Shown: piece by piece, positions 62,300 to 64,000 of the stretch
Position numbering within the stretch: the stretch's first letter is position 1
How the letters are laid out: every line of letters begins with the position of its first letter
From: Xenococcaceae cyanobacterium MO_167.B27
GTDB taxonomy: Bacteria; Cyanobacteriota; Cyanobacteriia; Cyanobacteriales; Xenococcaceae
Direction of reading: 5' to 3'
DNA length: 64,000 nt
NCBI GenBank assembly: GCA_030065935.1
Contig: JASJCP010000003.1
Location: 20,763-84,762 of the forward strand
The notes under the pieces: model-generated
The model's input: only the letters and a program-made list of their open reading frames with translations
Database searches by the model: none
What the model was told of the DNA's origin: nothing
Position numbers and translations under genes: made by a program

Positions 62300-62652
62300 A
62301 ATTCTTATTTAAGCTTATTATCTTCTTGTTATTGTTCTTATGTTGCGTAAACTGATATACTAGACATTACTTAACCAAATTATGACTTTTTTTTTTAAAT
62401 TTATTAACGAAAAAAATTAATAAATCAAATATTTTGGAGATTATTCTTTTTTGTGATATTATTTATTTCATAATGGGAATAGTTGCACTTATCTATAACA
62501 GTCACCACTCCCATTATGAAGCATTAAAAATACAATACACCTAGCGATCGCAAAAGTCAAGCCCCTATTTACAAAAGAAAATATTAAGAAAAATAAAAAA
62601 TTTTCACTGTATCAATTAACTATTATCTAAGTTATTGAGCAGGATGTAATCG
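62300..62652. other. AT-rich gap with a long inverted repeat
   Basis: 353 bases with no gene. A perfect 12-bp inverted repeat, TTCATAATGGGA at 62467-62478 with TCCCATTATGAA at 62509-62520, spans a 30-base loop. An A-rich and T-rich stretch at 62389-62430 precedes it, with a HIP1-like octamer near 62544. It could hold the terminator of the HTH gene and the promoter of the antitoxin gene. Confidence 0.6.
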
Positions 62653-63393
62653 TCAGACTTTGATATCAATATCTCTTGTGACCTCGGCTAAATATTCTTC
62701 TAAGTTCATATTATGAGCTACAGCAAGTTTTTTCAGAACATCTATGGTCACTTGATAGCCTTCATTTTCAATTCTTCTCAGATGTCTATCTGATAAACCT
62801 TCAATTTCATTTTGATTGAGATTATGAGCTTTTCTTACTTGAGAAATAGCTTTTCCTAGAGATTGATTATACTTGAGTTTTTCAAGGTATAGCTGATTTT
62901 TAAACTCTGGATCGACCGCTGCTTTTATGTCTTCTAAATCGATATGAACATCGTTCCATTGCCAATGAAGATAACTGCCATCGCGATCGATCTCAAAATT
63001 AGTTTTTTCAGATAAGGGTAGTTTATTTAGACAGGGTATAGCGTCAAAAGGTACTTGCCAGAAATTAAGATCGCATCCCATAACAATTAATATATTCTCA
63101 GAAGCTTTAGCTGTAGCAATAAGTTCATCTTCCGATTCCCATTCCCAAGCCTGCTTGATTCTCTCTACTACTGTCGTATCTTGTTTGTATTCATAAGAGA
63201 GGAAAGTTTTGTGGAATTTTTCGCCATCGAATACTTGCAGAATGACTGAGTTTTCTGTGTAGATGATAATTAGTTCAAATGAGGTTTTGTTATTCTTAAT
63301 TTGCTCAGTCTTTAAAGGTTTAAAACCTAAAGAATCAGAAGGGTTCAAGGCTTCTTTTAAGTTTAAATTGTTTGTTTCAATTGAACTAATCAT
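62653..63393 (-). CDS. DUF2442-like and helix-turn-helix regulator (antitoxin type)
   Basis: About 246 aa from the ATG at 63393 (MISSIETNNLNLKEALNPSD); the longer frame from 63465 lies inside the preceding gene. Its C-terminal part is a Xre-like helix-turn-helix (LGKAISQVRKAHNLNQNEIE, DRHLRRIENEGYQVTIDVLK, seen over 180-235). Just before it, FEIDRDGSYLHWQWNDVHID resembles DUF2442. Such proteins pair with DUF4160 proteins as putative toxin-antitoxin modules. The ATG overlaps the DUF4160 stop by 8 bases, so translation is coupled. Confidence 0.75.
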   Translation of the reverse strand: MISSIETNNLNLKEALNPSDSLGFKPLKTEQIKNNKTSFELIIIYTENSVILQVFDGEKFHKTFLSYEYKQDTTVVERIKQAWEWESEDELIATAKASENILIVMGCDLNFWQVPFDAIPCLNKLPLSEKTNFEIDRDGSYLHWQWNDVHIDLEDIKAAVDPEFKNQLYLEKLKYNQSLGKAISQVRKAHNLNQNEIEGLSDRHLRRIENEGYQVTIDVLKKLAVAHNMNLEEYLAEVTRDIDIKV

Positions 63394-63703
63394 CAGACAT
63401 TTTCTCCTTAACACATACTTTAGCTTCCCAGTCGAGATAAAGCTTTTCTCTATTTTTGATGACAAAATCGAGAATTGATTTTTCTTCTTTTGAACTTGGA
63501 AATTGTTTTTTATTTTTGGGAAATTTTACAGAATAATGTAACTTCTCAGTCGAAGTTATGATATGAACTCTTATTTCCCACTGTCCTTTCTTTTTGACAT
63601 GGAAATGTGGAGGGTGGTGATCGCTTGAGCGAAAAAATGCCTCTAATCCATGAATATAAAAGTTTTCAACTTTGACGAAGTCGAAGGTACTCCGTCTTTG
63701 CAA
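63386..63703 (-). CDS. DUF4160 protein, start remodelled by a palindromic repeat
   Basis: This 105-aa protein has the DUF4160 core FYIHGLEAFFRSSDHHPPHF, HVKKKGQWEIRV and a FVIKNREKLYLDWEAKVC end. It is a candidate toxin-like partner of the following HTH gene. There is no ATG in frame; a TTG at 63703 lies in the loop of the palindrome at 63680-63720, whose one arm encodes RRSTFDFV. The repeat has probably replaced the original start, so expression is uncertain. Confidence 0.7.
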   Translation of the reverse strand: MQRRSTFDFVKVENFYIHGLEAFFRSSDHHPPHFHVKKKGQWEIRVHIITSTEKLHYSVKFPKNKKQFPSSKEEKSILDFVIKNREKLYLDWEAKVCVKEKMSDD

Positions 63704-63720
63704 GGCGGAGTACCTTCGAC
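63680..63720. repeat. Perfect 15-bp inverted repeat
   Basis: GTCGAAGGTACTCCG (63680-63694) pairs with CGGAGTACCTTCGAC (63706-63720) across 11 bases. The same left arm occurs at 41381-41395. It overlaps the start of the DUF4160 gene. Confidence 0.9.
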
Positions 63721-64000
63721 CAAAAAGAAACTCTCCTTGATGGCATCAACACAGCTTAAGTCTTGAATGTATCAAATCCTGCTGATTTAACAACTTTATG
63801 ATAACCTAAGCGGACATTTAATTTAATTGAATTTCAAATAATGTCCTACTTGGATTAAATACTAAACGAGACTACCAATGAATTAGGGTTTGCTGAAAAA
63901 GTAACCTCAAAAAATCACTAGAATCATCTTGTTGAAAAGATAAGTTTTGCTATTAAAAACTAGATTTTAATATCAGCTTTTTTAATATAAAAAACACTTC
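63721..64000. other. Window end, no gene recognised
   Basis: 280 AT-rich bases with no supported ORF. GGGTTTGCTGAAAAAGTAAC at 63887-63906 resembles the terminal sequence of some bacterial insertion sequences, so an IS may begin here and continue beyond the window. Confidence 0.3.

Overview
The window is bacterial chromosome from a cyanobacterium. The octamer GCGATCGC (HIP1) recurs throughout, there is a RuBisCO accumulation factor (Raf1), a DUF1995/LPA3-type photosystem-assembly-like protein, cyanobacterial-type Fur, DUF928, DUF1822 and DUF2808 proteins, and the rpmH-rnpA-PH protein-yidC-jag order found in this phylum. AT-rich composition, short heptanucleotide tandem repeats, many G/C-run palindromes and a high load of insertion sequences and toxin-antitoxin genes fit a large-genome (pleurocapsalean, chroococcalean or filamentous) species. 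No rRNA, complete tRNA or CRISPR array was seen.

Layout. 1-5.7 kb: 3' part of a carrier/HEAT/cyclic-nucleotide-binding protein, an iscB gene behind a structured candidate omega RNA, and an intact IS1634-family transposase. 5.9-10.6 kb: elongation factor G (redox-cysteine type) divergent from an animal-type haem peroxidase with an RTX tail. 10.8-28.9 kb: a long, mostly minus-strand locus that reads like one system repeatedly invaded by mobile DNA. In order of transcription it holds a sigma-70-like factor, DUF1822, a CHAT protease fused to a CHASE2 sensor, an Fn3-like protein, a two-partner-secretion exoprotein (TpsA), its outer-membrane transporter (TpsB) and a secreted TPR-CHAT protease, with a DUF928 protein converging on the end. 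Inserted into it are a PIN toxin pair, a HigBA pair flanked by two 163-bp direct repeats, a HicB-like gene, an ISAs1 element with a 10-bp target duplication, and tandem duplications.

29-37.8 kb: two membrane proteins, an IS200/IS605-type tnpB element that has landed in the 3' end of a glycosyltransferase gene, a fur-rdgB overlapping pair, a WcbI-TPR protein, DUF1995 and a D-Ala-D-Ala dipeptidase. 38-44.6 kb: housekeeping block (DUF177, jag, yidC, PH protein, rnpA, rpmH, DUF2808, GNAT, raf1, miaA). 44.6-58.6 kb: a surface-glycan island of three sulfotransferases, several TPR/GT2/GT4 glycosyltransferases, a DUF4214 protein and a methyltransferase, almost all on the minus strand. 59-61.2 kb: a plus-strand operon of a small cyanobacterial protein, an AmmeMemoRadiSam radical SAM enzyme and a THUMP-like protein. 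61.2-64 kb: a Cys-rich hypothetical, an antitoxin-like protein and a DUF4160/HTH module.

How it may work together (inference). In the 11-29 kb locus, two caspase-like CHAT proteases sit on opposite sides of the inner membrane (one cytoplasmic and tethered to a periplasmic CHASE2 sensor, one exported), next to a secreted adhesin-like substrate and its porin and a dedicated sigma-like factor. This is the best candidate for an undescribed system here. The 44-58 kb island would build and sulfate a cell-surface or exopolysaccharide glycan.
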